DNA of 64,000 bases from an uncultured Bacteroidales bacterium (GCA_947303715.1 CAMYYY010000002.1:1-64000); one strand, 5' to 3'; counted from the first letter of the stretch, positions 1 through 9,322 are shown. A program made the numbers and translations. Notes: generated by a model not told the origin, from the letters alone.

Positions 1-105
1 GGGCCGCTCTTGTACTACTTCGTCTGTATGGAAAACTAACTCAAAGATCGCTCTTATCCGCCCCTCTCAAGCGGCTCCCGAGGGAGCCCTTTCAAAAAGC
101 GGGTG

Positions 106-137
106 CAAAGGTACTGCCTTTATTTCGTACTACCAAA
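106..137 (-). promoter_or_regulatory. Bacteroidetes-type promoter firing out of the left edge
   Basis: On the minus strand TTTG (134-137) and TACCTTTG (106-113) are separated by 20 bases, an exact fit to the Bacteroidetes housekeeping promoter. The transcript would run through a leader with a GGCTCC/GGAGCC hairpin (73-88) and leave the window at base 1, so its gene is not visible. The same GC-rich context downstream of the -7 box (GGTGCAAAGGTAC on the plus strand) occurs at the tRNA-Leu promoter near 10.65 kb. I see nothing else in bases 1-202 apart from a possible 3' end of a plus-strand frame stopping at 39, which I do not call. Confidence 0.6.
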
Positions 138-202
138 TTATTTTCGGACTTTTTTTCAATTATTTTTTCAACAAAATCAGAAGATGCTGATTTTCATCAT
201 TA

Positions 203-1138
203 TCATTTTTCTGCCTTTTTGGTCGGATGGCGGAAGGATGGGCCATTTTCGGCGAACCAGATGCCAAATAGCACAAAAACGGTACCGACAAGAGCAATCG
301 GAGTTAGGGGCTCATGAAGAATGATGACGGAACAGGTGAGTGACACGAGCGGCTGGCAATACATATAGTTGCTGGCGACAACCAAATCGAGTTTCCGAAG
401 CGCCATGTTCCATGAGAAGAAGCAGCCAAAACTTGCCACTACGCCAAGGAAAACGAGATTGCCCCATACGACGGGCGAGGAAAGGGCTGACAAATGCAGC
501 CCGCCAGTTCCTTGAAAGAACAAAATAGGCAACATCGTCACCAGACCATAGAAAAAAACCTTGCGCGTAAGGAAAAGGGTATCGTAGCGGGCATTCAGCG
601 GACGGAGCAGAACGCTATAGACTGCCCAACAAAGTGCCGCGCTAAAGGCAAGTGCATCGCCCAAAGGATTCACCTCAACAAGGAAGTTGCCGTTGAGTAC
701 CACAAACACCTCTCCCAGCAAGGCCACCAAAGAACCTATTGCCAAACGGCGCGTCAGTTTTACCTCTTTAAATATAATAATGGTAAGGAGTGACGTCAGC
801 AGGGGCGTCACGCATATGAGAAGTGCCACGTTAGACGAAGTGGTATAGGAAAGCGCCGTGTTCTCCGTCCAGAAATAGAGCGAGCCACCCGTCACCCCCA
901 GCAGCACCATCCTCAGCTCGTCCCAAAGCGAATCGGCAAACCATTTTTTGCAGCAGAAGGGGAGAATACAAATGTAAGCAATCACGAAACGTTCTACCAT
1001 AATCTCAGGCGGCGTGAGCCCATGCGAAAGCAGCACTTTCGTAGAGGCAAACGTCGTGCCCCACACGATGATGGTGACCAACGCCACCACGTGCCAAACC
1101 CAATGAACCTTTCCTGAAACGGCTTTCTCCGACATCAT
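203..1138 (-). CDS. DMT-superfamily transporter (EamA family)
   Basis: A 311-residue inner-membrane protein with about ten hydrophobic segments arranged as two EamA repeats, the usual drug/metabolite transporter plan. The first repeat holds the typical WGTTFASTKVLL start near residue 25. The C-terminus ends in a short basic tail. The substrate cannot be told from sequence; relatives move amino acids, nucleotide sugars or small metabolites. The gene diverges from metY with only 94 bases between the start codons. Its own -7 element TACTTTTG lies at 1155-1162, 17 bases before the ATG. Confidence 0.9.
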   Translation of the reverse strand: MMSEKAVSGKVHWVWHVVALVTIIVWGTTFASTKVLLSHGLTPPEIMVERFVIAYICILPFCCKKWFADSLWDELRMVLLGVTGGSLYFWTENTALSYTTSSNVALLICVTPLLTSLLTIIIFKEVKLTRRLAIGSLVALLGEVFVVLNGNFLVEVNPLGDALAFSAALCWAVYSVLLRPLNARYDTLFLTRKVFFYGLVTMLPILFFQGTGGLHLSALSSPVVWGNLVFLGVVASFGCFFSWNMALRKLDLVVASNYMYCQPLVSLTCSVIILHEPLTPIALVGTVFVLFGIWFAENGPSFRHPTKKAEK

Positions 1139-1154
1139 TTTCCAAAAAATCGCG

Positions 1155-1213
1155 CAAAAGTAATGCTTTTCTGTGAAGTTCTTCGTTTCTGAAGAAGAAT
1201 ATTATTACTTTTG
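1155..1213. promoter_or_regulatory. Divergent promoter pair between DMT transporter and metY
   Basis: Two perfect TAnnTTTG elements sit back to back: TACTTTTG on the minus strand at 1155-1162 for the transporter and TACTTTTG on the plus strand at 1206-1213 for the sulfhydrylase. The plus-strand box is 19 bases before the ATG at 1233, which rules out the longer reading frame beginning at 1173 because that start lies upstream of the promoter. The -33 boxes are weak (TTTC near 1186 on the plus strand). No SAM or other riboswitch fits in the very short leader. Confidence 0.7.
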
Positions 1214-1232
1214 CAGCCAAATAACGAATAAT

Positions 1233-2510
1233 ATGAAAATAACGTACAACCCCGAGACCCTTTGTGTGCAGGCTGGCTGGCAGCCCAAGAACGGCGAGCC
1301 GCGTGTAGTGCCCATCTACCAGAGCACAACCTTCAAATATGACGACAGCGACGAAATGGCCAAGCTGTTCGACCTTGAAAAGTCAGGCTATTTCTACACC
1401 CGTCTGCAGAACCCCACTAACGACGTAGTAGCCTCGAAGATTGCCGACCTCGAAGGTGGTGTGGGCGCCATGCTCACCTCCAGCGGACAGGCTGCAAATT
1501 TCTTCGCCACGTTCAACATCTGCGAGTGCGGCAGCCATATCGTCAGCACCAGCGCCATCTACGGAGGCACGTTCAACCTCTTCGGCGTCACCATGAAGAA
1601 GATGGGCATCGATGTCACTTTCGTCAACCAAGATGCCTCTGACGAAGAGCTGGAGAAGGCCTTCCGCCCCAATACCCGTTGTGTATTCGGCGAAACTATT
1701 AGCAACCCTGGCTGCGAGGTGCTCGACATCGAGCGCTTCGCCCGTCTGGCTCACCGTCATGGCGTACCCCTCATCATCGACAACACCTTTGCCACTCCCG
1801 TAGGCTGCCGTCCTATCGAGTGGGGAGCCGACATCGTCACCCACTCTACCACCAAGTACATGGACGGACATGCCGGTACCGTGGGCGGCGTCATCGTCGA
1901 TAGCGGCAACTTCGACTGGGATGCCCATGCTGACCTCTTCCCCGGCCTCACTACGCCTGACGACTCCTACCACGGGCTCATCTACACCCAGCGTTTTGGC
2001 CGTGCTGCCTATATCACCAAGGCTACCACCCAGCTGATGCGCGACCTCGGCAGCATTCAGGCTCCACAGAACGCCTACTACATCAACCTCGGCCTCGAAA
2101 CGCTCCACCTCCGCATGAAGCGCCATTGCGAGAATGCCCAGGCCGTAGCCGAATGGCTCCAACGGAACGACAAGGTGGCGTGGGTCAACTATAGCGGACT
2201 GCCCGACAGTCCTTATCACGCCCTTTGCCAAAAGTATCTGCCTAACGGCTCGTGCGGCGTCATCGCCTTTGGTCTGAAGGGCACACGCGAGGATGCCATC
2301 CGCTTCATGGACCGCCTGAAGCTCATCTGCATCGTCACCCACGTCGCCGATGCCCGAAGCTGCGTGCTCCATCCCGCCAGCCACACCCATCGCCAGCTCT
2401 CCGACGAGCAGCTCCGCCAAGCCGGCATCGCCCCCGACCTCATCCGTCTCTCCGTCGGTATTGAGAACGTAAACGACATCATCGCCGATATCGAGCAGGC
2501 GTTAGCATAA
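1233..2510 (+). CDS. metY: O-acetylhomoserine sulfhydrylase (aminocarboxypropyltransferase)
   Basis: A 425-residue PLP enzyme of the Cys/Met metabolism family. It condenses O-acetyl-L-homoserine with sulfide to give homocysteine in methionine synthesis, in the cytoplasm. The N-terminal PETLCVQAGW and PIYQSTTF motifs are typical of the MetY branch. The Schiff-base lysine is in HSTTKYMDGHAG, and LDIERFARLAHRHG with IDNTFATP forms the PLP-facing core. The length matches MetY (about 425-430) rather than MetB/MetC (about 380-400). The start at 1233 is chosen because a -7 box lies just upstream. It is separated from the next small gene by 33 bases and may be cotranscribed with it. Confidence 0.93.
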   Translation: MKITYNPETLCVQAGWQPKNGEPRVVPIYQSTTFKYDDSDEMAKLFDLEKSGYFYTRLQNPTNDVVASKIADLEGGVGAMLTSSGQAANFFATFNICECGSHIVSTSAIYGGTFNLFGVTMKKMGIDVTFVNQDASDEELEKAFRPNTRCVFGETISNPGCEVLDIERFARLAHRHGVPLIIDNTFATPVGCRPIEWGADIVTHSTTKYMDGHAGTVGGVIVDSGNFDWDAHADLFPGLTTPDDSYHGLIYTQRFGRAAYITKATTQLMRDLGSIQAPQNAYYINLGLETLHLRMKRHCENAQAVAEWLQRNDKVAWVNYSGLPDSPYHALCQKYLPNGSCGVIAFGLKGTREDAIRFMDRLKLICIVTHVADARSCVLHPASHTHRQLSDEQLRQAGIAPDLIRLSVGIENVNDIIADIEQALA

Positions 2511-2543
2511 AGCCACCTACAAGGTGTTTGTTTTTGCTGAGCG

Positions 2544-2714
2544 ATGAAAAAGCGAACTACCCTCTCCGACTATATAGCAGCCTCCCGTAAAGGAAGTCGC
2601 GAAGCCGAACAGGAGCTCCTTGGCCCTGGCTTTCACGCCACTACCCGCGTCCATCGCTCCAAGAAACTCTATTCCCGCAAAAACAAGCACAAACGGGACT
2701 ATACGGGAGAATAG
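2544..2714 (+). CDS. Small conserved basic protein, 56 residues
   Basis: The frame runs ATG to TAG for 56 codons, starting MKKRTTLSDYIAASRKGSRE and ending in a Lys/Arg-rich tail (SRKNKHKRDYTGE). It has no signal peptide or membrane segment. Similar short basic proteins with a TLSDYIxASRK-type start and a basic end occur widely in Bacteroidales as unnamed hypotheticals. The charge suggests nucleic-acid or ribosome contact, but that is inference. It follows metY by 33 bases and is followed 29 bases later by a strong terminator, so it is probably the last gene of that transcript. Confidence 0.7.
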   Translation: MKKRTTLSDYIAASRKGSREAEQELLGPGFHATTRVHRSKKLYSRKNKHKRDYTGE

Positions 2715-2743
2715 CCAACTTTTTCAGGCAAAAGGTTTTTGAA

Positions 2744-2777
2744 GAATGAAAGGACACCAAGCCTTTCATTCTTTTTT
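2744..2777 (+). terminator. Rho-independent terminator after metY and the small gene
   Basis: A perfect 10-bp stem GAATGAAAGG/CCTTTCATTC with an 8-base loop is followed directly by six T residues. The T-run overlaps the stop codon of the convergent acyltransferase-like gene. Confidence 0.85.
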
Positions 2778-4065
2778 AGGCCAAAATGCTGTGGGACACT
2801 TCGGCAGAGACACCGAGTGCATCAAACTTAGCGAGGAATCTGCGTTCGAAATCGTCGTTTGAAATGTTACGCGAGAGATGAACGTAGAGTTTTCCACCAT
2901 AGCCCACGCAAGCTACAGCTCCGCTATTGCCACGCTGGCGGCCCAATACGGCCTCGAAGCCAGTTACGTAGGGCTGCATAGCCGTAGGAAGGCTGATATT
3001 GCCAAGGTTCGAGAAGGTCTGCGAACAATAGCGGTCTCCATGACGACGGTTGATATAGTCGATGATGGGACGCTTGATGAAAAGCGGCAGACAACGGACG
3101 GCTAGATTCTCCTCCAATGCTACGTTTTCAGCTATCTTCGGCTCGAGATTATCGGGCAGAAGTGCCACACGCTTTTGATTCTTCACCAGCGTAGCCAGCT
3201 CGGCAAGCGGGAAATAGCCGTTGCGCACATCGACTCCAAGGTTAACGTATGACGAGAAGTTTCTGAGCGTGCGGCTGGGATAGAAAGCCCGCAGGTTGAT
3301 AGGGACGCTCACCTTCAGCACACTCGAACGACGACGATCGCCGTCCTTTTCGTGTAGTTTCTGCAAAGCCTGAAGCATCATAGCCGTCAGCAATTCCGTA
3401 GCAGAGCAGCCATACTGTTTGCAGACGGGCAGAAACTCGTCAGCAGAGAGCACCACGCGTACATCGCGCAACCCGCCGAAGGGTAGTTTGCGCCCTTTGA
3501 TGTGGTAGGCATCGTCGTTTTTTTCCAAGGCTCCACTTCGCCCGGAGAAAATGGTCTTGAAGCTGTCTTCGAACTCCTCCATGGCGGGTGAATCCGACGG
3601 ATTCAGCACAAGCCAGTTATAGTTAATATTGATGCCGTAACGCAGACGGAGATATTCGCCCGTTAGCGTCATCAGGAACACCTCGCCGCCGTAGCCATCG
3701 CCTAGCGCATGAAAGACGTCAAGAACGATACGGTTGCCGTCAGCGCTGACGCGGTAGAGGAAGCCGTGGTTGTCGCGGAAGTGGAAGTGGTTGAGCGGAG
3801 CCAGCGGCATCACCTCGGGCGTCTTATCCAGACGACGCAGGTGCCACCAGAACGTGCCACTCTTCAATCCGCAACGGAAGGTGGGGATACGCTCCGTTAC
3901 CGTTTCGAGCGCCTGCTGCAACAGGACGGGGTCAACGTAGTCGGAGAGGGTAACATAAATACGATATAGGGAAGCATAGTACTTGCTCAGCGATGCGGGA
4001 TAGATGTTCGCAGCGTTATCAATCCGCATCTGCGAGGGCATTTCTAGTGTCATTACATTATTCAT
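2776..4065 (-). CDS. Condensation-domain / alcohol acetyltransferase-like protein
   Basis: A 429-residue soluble protein of the CoA-dependent acyltransferase fold. The sequence LDVFHALGDGYGG near residue 117 corresponds to the HHxxxDG catalytic motif of condensation domains and WES/alcohol acetyltransferases, with the first His replaced (FHALGDG). A second typical region, SVPINLRAFYPSRTLRNF near residue 260, matches the usual 'VPvdlRpl.p..t.gNf' strand. Such stand-alone proteins in Bacteroidetes are usually annotated as alcohol acetyltransferase or unknown, and the substrate is not evident. The ATG at 4065 is preferred over an upstream TTG at 4095, because the TTG lies inside the -7 box TAACTTTG (minus strand, 4093-4100). 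Confidence 0.75.
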   Translation of the reverse strand: MNNVMTLEMPSQMRIDNAANIYPASLSKYYASLYRIYVTLSDYVDPVLLQQALETVTERIPTFRCGLKSGTFWWHLRRLDKTPEVMPLAPLNHFHFRDNHGFLYRVSADGNRIVLDVFHALGDGYGGEVFLMTLTGEYLRLRYGININYNWLVLNPSDSPAMEEFEDSFKTIFSGRSGALEKNDDAYHIKGRKLPFGGLRDVRVVLSADEFLPVCKQYGCSATELLTAMMLQALQKLHEKDGDRRRSSVLKVSVPINLRAFYPSRTLRNFSSYVNLGVDVRNGYFPLAELATLVKNQKRVALLPDNLEPKIAENVALEENLAVRCLPLFIKRPIIDYINRRHGDRYCSQTFSNLGNISLPTAMQPYVTGFEAVLGRQRGNSGAVACVGYGGKLYVHLSRNISNDDFERRFLAKFDALGVSAEVSHSILA

Positions 4066-4092
4066 TTTCGCGCATTTTTTCGATTTGCGCCG

Positions 4093-4100
4093 CAAAGTTA
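4093..4100 (-). promoter_or_regulatory. -7 promoter element of the acyltransferase-like gene
   Basis: TAACTTTG on the minus strand, 27 bases before the chosen ATG. The stretch 4101-4336 upstream is AT-rich and otherwise empty. It must also hold the promoter of the type IX secretion operon, where only a degenerate pair can be seen (TTTG at 4285-4288 and TACAATCT at 4310-4317). Confidence 0.55.
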
Positions 4101-4336
4101 CTGCTTCCTTCTCAAACAGGGCCGAAATGGGGGTATAAGGCTGCTTTTAGGGACGAAATTTCAAATATAGGGATAAAATGTGGCATTTTCGGGGCGAAAT
4201 CATGGAACAGGATGAGGTCAAAAAAGGTGTTTTTGGGGTTTATGGGGCCTTTGTAAGAAACGACACGCCCTGCCAATAGGCTATTTTGTAAACAAGATAT
4301 ATAATATAATACAATCTTTTCCGTTTAAACGATAGT

Positions 4337-5275
4337 ATGAAACGAAAAATCATCATCCTAATAGGGTTTTTGCTGCTTTTATCCACAGGAGCGAAGGCAC
4401 AATTTGATGTGCATTTCACCCACTATTGGTCGTTGCAGAACTACTATAACCCTGCCTTAGCAGGAGTGTCAGGACGGATGAACGTGCAGGCCACATACAG
4501 CATGCAGATGGCGGGCTACAAGAATGCACCTGCCACTATGCTGGTAGCCGCAGATTATGCCTTGCCGGGCGAGAGCAAATCACATGCCGTACAAGGTGGA
4601 ATGATGAGCGACAAAATCGGCCTCTTCAACAACCAGCGGCTCTATGGCGGTTATGCCTACCGCATGAACCTATGGGGTGGGAAGCTGTGTGTCGGAGTCA
4701 GCGCTGGCATGCTTACCCAAACCTTCGACGGCAGCAAAGCAGAGCCAGAGGAGAAGAACGACCCCGCCATCCCCTCGTCGAAAGTGGAAGGACAAGCCCT
4801 TGACCTCGGCGCCGGAGTAAGCTACATGAACAATCTTTTCTATGCCGGATTGGCCTCCATGCATTTAACCGCTCCTGCCCTGGAATTGGGAGAAACCAAC
4901 GAAATGAAGGTGCGCAGGAGCTATATTTTACAGGGCGGATGCAATATCCCGCTGAAAAATCCGTTATTATCCTTGCAGCCCTCGGTGCAACTGCTGACCA
5001 ACCTGGTGGCCTGGAGAGCCGACCTCACGGTGCGCGGAACCTACGTCTGGGACGAGAAAAAGTATTACGCCGGTTTGACCTACAGTCCGTTCACCTCCGT
5101 CGCCATCCTGCTGGGAGCAGAATTCAACAGTTTCACCTTCGGCTACGCCTACGAGCTGTTTACCACGGGTGTAGGCATCATCTACGGAAGCCATGACCTC
5201 TGCATGGGATATGTGATGGACCTTGACTTAGGGAAAAAAGGAAGGAATAAACATAAAAGTGTAAGATACCTATAG
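4337..5275 (+). CDS. porP: PorP/SprF family type IX secretion membrane protein
   Basis: A 312-residue outer-membrane protein with a signal peptide (MKRKIIILIGFLLLLSTGAKA, cut near residue 21). The mature start AQFDVHFTHYWSLQNYYNPALAG is the hallmark of the PorP/SprF family. The rest is rich in alternating beta strands and ends SHDLCMGYVMDL, as expected of a small beta barrel. In P. gingivalis PorP precedes porK-porN, and the same order holds here. PorP-like proteins anchor or link the translocon at the outer membrane. The gap to gldK (71 bases) holds short ATTAGAAATT repeats but no terminator. Confidence 0.9.
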   Translation: MKRKIIILIGFLLLLSTGAKAQFDVHFTHYWSLQNYYNPALAGVSGRMNVQATYSMQMAGYKNAPATMLVAADYALPGESKSHAVQGGMMSDKIGLFNNQRLYGGYAYRMNLWGGKLCVGVSAGMLTQTFDGSKAEPEEKNDPAIPSSKVEGQALDLGAGVSYMNNLFYAGLASMHLTAPALELGETNEMKVRRSYILQGGCNIPLKNPLLSLQPSVQLLTNLVAWRADLTVRGTYVWDEKKYYAGLTYSPFTSVAILLGAEFNSFTFGYAYELFTTGVGIIYGSHDLCMGYVMDLDLGKKGRNKHKSVRYL

Positions 5276-5346
5276 AATTGAAAAATTAGGAATTAGAAAT
5301 TAGAAATTAGGAATAGTTGGTAAGAAAAAGGAATTAAAAAGAATAT

Positions 5347-6780
5347 ATGAAAAGGACAATGTTTTTCATCTTCGCCGTTTGCGCAATGCTGTTGGCCTCG
5401 TGTGCCGGCAGCAGTAATGCTTCTATGGCAGGCGGCGAGCTGACGGGCAATGGGGCGCAAGCCTTCTCGGAGCCCGCTCCCTTTGGCATGGTACTCGTCC
5501 CCCGCGGCTCGTTGAAGCTGGGCGAAGAGGAGACCGACAGCCTGTGGGGCTCCAGCGCTCCCTACCGCGAGATTTCAGTTGAATCGTTCTGGATGGACGA
5601 CACGGAAATCACCAATGCCGAGTACAAACAATTTATCTATTGGGTGCGCGACTCCATTATCCGTGAGCGTCTTGCCGACCCTGCCTACGGCGGCGACGAG
5701 ACCTTCAAGATCGAGGAGGACAAGAACGGCGAGCCCATCACGCCCTACCTGAACTGGAAGAAGACCATCCCTTGGCGCAAGCCCACCGAGGACCAGAAGA
5801 TTGCCATCGAGAGCATGTACCGCGTGAACCCCATCACAGGCAAGAAGGAACTGGACGTGACGCAGCTCAACTACCGCTACGAGATCTACGACTACGCACA
5901 GGCTGCCCTCCGCAAGAACCAGCTCGACCCCACCAAGCGCGTCCGCAATACCGATACGAAGGTGAATCCCGACGAGGTCATCATGATTTCGAAGGACACG
6001 GCCTACATCGACGAGGAAGGGCACATCCGCAGGGAGAATATCGTGCGCCCGCTTAGCGGCCCGTACGACTTCCTCAATACCTACATTATCAACATCTTCC
6101 CCGACACCACTTGCTGGGTGAACGACTTCCCCAACGCTCAAAATGAGATGTACATGCAGCTCTACTTCAGCCATCCCAACTACAACGACTATCCCGTTGT
6201 GGGCGTGAGCTGGGAGCAGGCTAACGCCTTCTGCGTGTGGCGTACGGACTTCCTGCTGCGCGGCCTCGGCCCGCAGGCCAAGTATGTACAGCGCTACCGC
6301 CTTCCTACCGAAGCCGAATGGGAGTATGCCGCCCGTGGAAAGGAGGGCAGCCTCTTCCCCTGGCTGGAGGACGGAACCCATAGCGACGAGGGCTGTTTCT
6401 ACGCCAACTTCAAGCCCGAGAAGGGTAATTACACCAAGGACGGCAGTCTTATTACTACAAAAGTAGGCTCGTATAGCGCCAACAGCCACGGTCTCTTCGA
6501 CATGGCAGGCAACGTGGCCGAGTGGACATCGACGGTCTATACCGAGGCGGGCGTCCTACAGATGAGCGACATGAACCCCGAGCTCTACTACAACGCCGCC
6601 CCCGAGGACCCCTACTACATGAAGAAGAAGACCGTACGCGGCGGCTCGTGGAAAGACCCTGAACGCTTTATCCAAAGCGTCAGCCGTGGCTATGAGTACC
6701 AGAACGAGAGCCGCTCCTACATCGGTTTCCGCTGCGTCCGCTCATACGTAGGAACAAACAAGAAATCATCTAAGCGCTAA
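5347..6780 (+). CDS. gldK: Type IX secretion lipoprotein GldK/PorK
   Basis: A 477-residue lipoprotein. The signal peptide ends in the lipobox LLASC (Cys near residue 19). The body is a formylglycine-generating-enzyme-like (SUMF1) domain: GMVLVPRGSLKLG near residue 47, FWMDDTEITNAEYKQF near 82, RLPTEAEWEYAARG near 319, GLFDMAGNVAEWTS near 382 and TVRGGSWKD near 432. GldK and GldN form the periplasmic ring under the outer membrane in the T9SS. No catalytic role is assigned to the SUMF1 fold in this family. It sits 13 bases before gldL, in one operon. Confidence 0.95.
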   Translation: MKRTMFFIFAVCAMLLASCAGSSNASMAGGELTGNGAQAFSEPAPFGMVLVPRGSLKLGEEETDSLWGSSAPYREISVESFWMDDTEITNAEYKQFIYWVRDSIIRERLADPAYGGDETFKIEEDKNGEPITPYLNWKKTIPWRKPTEDQKIAIESMYRVNPITGKKELDVTQLNYRYEIYDYAQAALRKNQLDPTKRVRNTDTKVNPDEVIMISKDTAYIDEEGHIRRENIVRPLSGPYDFLNTYIINIFPDTTCWVNDFPNAQNEMYMQLYFSHPNYNDYPVVGVSWEQANAFCVWRTDFLLRGLGPQAKYVQRYRLPTEAEWEYAARGKEGSLFPWLEDGTHSDEGCFYANFKPEKGNYTKDGSLITTKVGSYSANSHGLFDMAGNVAEWTSTVYTEAGVLQMSDMNPELYYNAAPEDPYYMKKKTVRGGSWKDPERFIQSVSRGYEYQNESRSYIGFRCVRSYVGTNKKSSKR

Positions 6781-6793
6781 TATCATTATAACT

Positions 6794-7732
6794 ATGGAAA
6801 GAGAAAAGAAAAGCATTATAACCCGTTTTCAGGACTTTTTGGAAACTAAGAAAGGCCAGACCATCCTGAACTACCTCTATAGCTGGGGTGCTGCTGTCGT
6901 CATCCTCGGCGCGCTCTTCAAGCTGACGCACATCAAGGGTGCCGACCTCATGCTGTTCATCGGTATGGGTACTGAAGTCATCGTGTTCTTTATCTCCGGT
7001 TTCGACCGTCAGGCCTCAACGTTGGGCGGTGGTGCCGAAGCTGAGGGCAGTTCTGCCGGCGGCCCCATCGTGATAGGTGGTGGAGCACCCGTCGTAGCCG
7101 GAGCTGTTGCTCCTGCTGCAGGCTTAGGTGTGGCTGCTCCTGCCGATATCCCCGTTGTCAAGACCGACGGTCAGCCCATCGATGCCGAGGCTCTGGCGGC
7201 TATGGCCAATCTGGCGGCCGCCAATGCCGCAGCAGCTGCTGCCAATGCCGCAAACGGTCCTATCATTATCGGAGGTGGGGCTACAGGCCAACCGGTCAGC
7301 GAAGCAGGTGAGCAAGTGGATGCCGAAGGACAGCCTGCCGCTGGTCCTGCCGTCATCGGCGAAGCACCCACCATCATCGGACATGGCGGTACCGTCGATA
7401 TCCCCGAGATGGAAAAGGTCACTACCGAATACGTCGAGCGCCTGCGCGAGATTTCCGAGTCGTTTACCCATGTGGCTGAACAGGCCGAGAAACTGGAGAA
7501 CTGCTCTGACGAGATGGAACGCCTGAGCCGCAACCTCACCAGCATCAACACCATCTACGAGCTCCACCTCAAGAGCCTCGGCGGACAAATCAATAACATC
7601 GACAGCGTCAACGCCCAGACCCAGCGCATGGCCGACCAGATTGAGGAACTCAATGCCGTCTATAAGCGCATGCTCGAGTCCATGACTGTCAACATGGGCG
7701 GACGCAACACCAACCCCGACTCCAATTCCTAA
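6794..7732 (+). CDS. gldL: Type IX secretion inner-membrane motor protein GldL/PorL
   Basis: A 312-residue inner-membrane protein. Two transmembrane helices lie near residues 30-50 and 56-75 (SWGAAVVILGALFKLTH and LMLFIGMGTEVIVFFISGF), giving the small hairpin that packs with GldM to make the proton-driven T9SS motor. A long Gly/Ala/Pro-rich linker follows (about residues 80-200) and holds three degenerate copies of a GPIVIGGGA-like word. A coiled-coil C-terminus ends the protein (about 205-305, VTTEYVERLREIS onward). The length is close to P. gingivalis PorL and longer than flavobacterial GldL. It is 15 bases upstream of gldM. Confidence 0.93.
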   Translation: MEREKKSIITRFQDFLETKKGQTILNYLYSWGAAVVILGALFKLTHIKGADLMLFIGMGTEVIVFFISGFDRQASTLGGGAEAEGSSAGGPIVIGGGAPVVAGAVAPAAGLGVAAPADIPVVKTDGQPIDAEALAAMANLAAANAAAAAANAANGPIIIGGGATGQPVSEAGEQVDAEGQPAAGPAVIGEAPTIIGHGGTVDIPEMEKVTTEYVERLREISESFTHVAEQAEKLENCSDEMERLSRNLTSINTIYELHLKSLGGQINNIDSVNAQTQRMADQIEELNAVYKRMLESMTVNMGGRNTNPDSNS

Positions 7733-7747
7733 TTATTTAATAGGATC

Positions 7748-9322
7748 ATGGCAAAGAACACAAAACGCGTATCCCCTCGTCAGAAGATGATCAATCTGAT
7801 GTACGTGGTGCTCATGGCCATGTTGGCTATGAACGTGTCCAGCGACGTGCTCAACGGCTTCACCGTGGTAGGTGACGGCTTGACGCGTAGCGCCGACAAC
7901 GCCACCCTTCAGAATCAGGCCCTCTACGAGCACTTCGAGCAGCAGATGGCGAAGAATCCCGAGAAGGTACGCTCCTGGTATGAAAAGGCACAGTACGTCC
8001 GTCAGCTGTCGGACAGCCTCTATACCTTTGCTGAAGACCTTAAGACCCGCATGGTCATCATGTCCGACGGCAAGGAGGGCAACGTACGCGACATCAAGAA
8101 CAGGGATAACCTCGAGGCCTCCACGCAGGTGATGCTTGCTCCGGGCACCGGCGAGGGACACAACCTCTTCGAGCGCATCAACCGCTACCGCGAGGCCATC
8201 CTCCAGATGGTTACCGACAGCATGCAGACGCGCATCATCAGCGACAACTTCAACACCGAAGTTCCCTTGAAAGGCTCCACGCTCGGCAAGAACTGGGAGG
8301 AATATAATTTCGAGAACATGCCTGTGGCTGCCGCCGTCACCCAGCTGACCAAGCTGCAGAGCGATGTGCGCTATGCCGAGGGCGAGGTGCTCCACACGCT
8401 GGTTACCAACATCGACGCCTCCGACGTCCGCGTCAACTCCCTCGACGCCTACGTCATCCCCACCTCGCAGAACGTGGTGCGTGGCGGACGCTTCTCGGCC
8501 CGCATCGTCATGGCTGCCGTCGATACCACCCAGCGCCCCGACATCTACGTAGGCGGCAAGCTCGTGCAGACCAACAACGGCTGGTACGAGGTTCCCTGCC
8601 CCTCCACGGGCGACTTCACCCTGAACGGCTACATCGAGACCACCGACGGCTCAGGCGACGTAGTCCAGCGTCCCTTCACGCAGAAGTATACCGTCGTCGA
8701 CCCTGTGGCAACTGTCTCCGCCACCATGATGAACGTCCTCTATGCCGGCTACGACAACCCCATCGAGGTCTCCGTCCCTGGTGTCCCTGCCAACAAGGTC
8801 TCTGCCCGCATCAGCAACGGCAACGGCACGCTCACCAAGAGTGGCAAGGGCTACATCTGCCGCCCCGCGAAAATCGGTCAGGATGTCATCATCGCCGTCA
8901 GCGCCGAGCAGGACGGCCGTGTGCAAAGCATGGGCGACTATAAGTTCCGTGTGCGCCAGCTGCCCGACCCGACGCCGATGATTGAATATGTCGATGCCAA
9001 CGGCAACACCCAGCGTTACCGTGGTGGTGGCGCCAAGCTGCCCAAGCAGAGCCTCATGAAGGCCGACGGCATTATCGCCGCCATCGACGATGGCCTGCTC
9101 AACATTGGCTTCAAGGTCATCAGCTTCGAGATGATCACCTTCGACAACATGGGTAACGCCATGCCCGAAATCTCCGAGGGCGCCCTCTTCTCCGCCCGCC
9201 AGAAGGCCACCATGAACCGTCTCCAGCGCGGCAAGCGCTTCTATATCTCAGGCGTCAAGGCACAAGGTCCCGACGGCGTCCAGCGCCAGCTGACCTCTAC
9301 GCTGGAAGTGATTATTAATTAA
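7748..9322 (+). CDS. gldM: Type IX secretion motor protein GldM/PorM
   Basis: A 524-residue protein. The N-terminus MAKNTKRVSPRQKMINLMYV leads into a single transmembrane helix (about residues 16-35, with the conserved AMLAMNVSSDVLNGF). A large periplasmic part of stacked beta domains follows. GldM is the shaft that spans the periplasm and couples the GldL motor to the GldK/N ring. Length and N-terminal motif match the family fully. It is followed by a 72-base gap containing short TTCATAGTTCATAATTCAT repeats, then gldN. Confidence 0.95.
   Translation: MAKNTKRVSPRQKMINLMYVVLMAMLAMNVSSDVLNGFTVVGDGLTRSADNATLQNQALYEHFEQQMAKNPEKVRSWYEKAQYVRQLSDSLYTFAEDLKTRMVIMSDGKEGNVRDIKNRDNLEASTQVMLAPGTGEGHNLFERINRYREAILQMVTDSMQTRIISDNFNTEVPLKGSTLGKNWEEYNFENMPVAAAVTQLTKLQSDVRYAEGEVLHTLVTNIDASDVRVNSLDAYVIPTSQNVVRGGRFSARIVMAAVDTTQRPDIYVGGKLVQTNNGWYEVPCPSTGDFTLNGYIETTDGSGDVVQRPFTQKYTVVDPVATVSATMMNVLYAGYDNPIEVSVPGVPANKVSARISNGNGTLTKSGKGYICRPAKIGQDVIIAVSAEQDGRVQSMGDYKFRVRQLPDPTPMIEYVDANGNTQRYRGGGAKLPKQSLMKADGIIAAIDDGLLNIGFKVISFEMITFDNMGNAMPEISEGALFSARQKATMNRLQRGKRFYISGVKAQGPDGVQRQLTSTLEVIIN

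Noticed and set aside
1..39. 3' end of a plus-strand gene (frame ending LLYYFVCMEN, stop at 37-39)
   Set aside because: Only 12 codons are visible, and a perfect minus-strand promoter reads through the same bases, so there is no way to choose.
1383..2420. 345-codon minus-strand frame inside metY
   Set aside because: Shadow of metY, which shows the full PLP-enzyme motif set.
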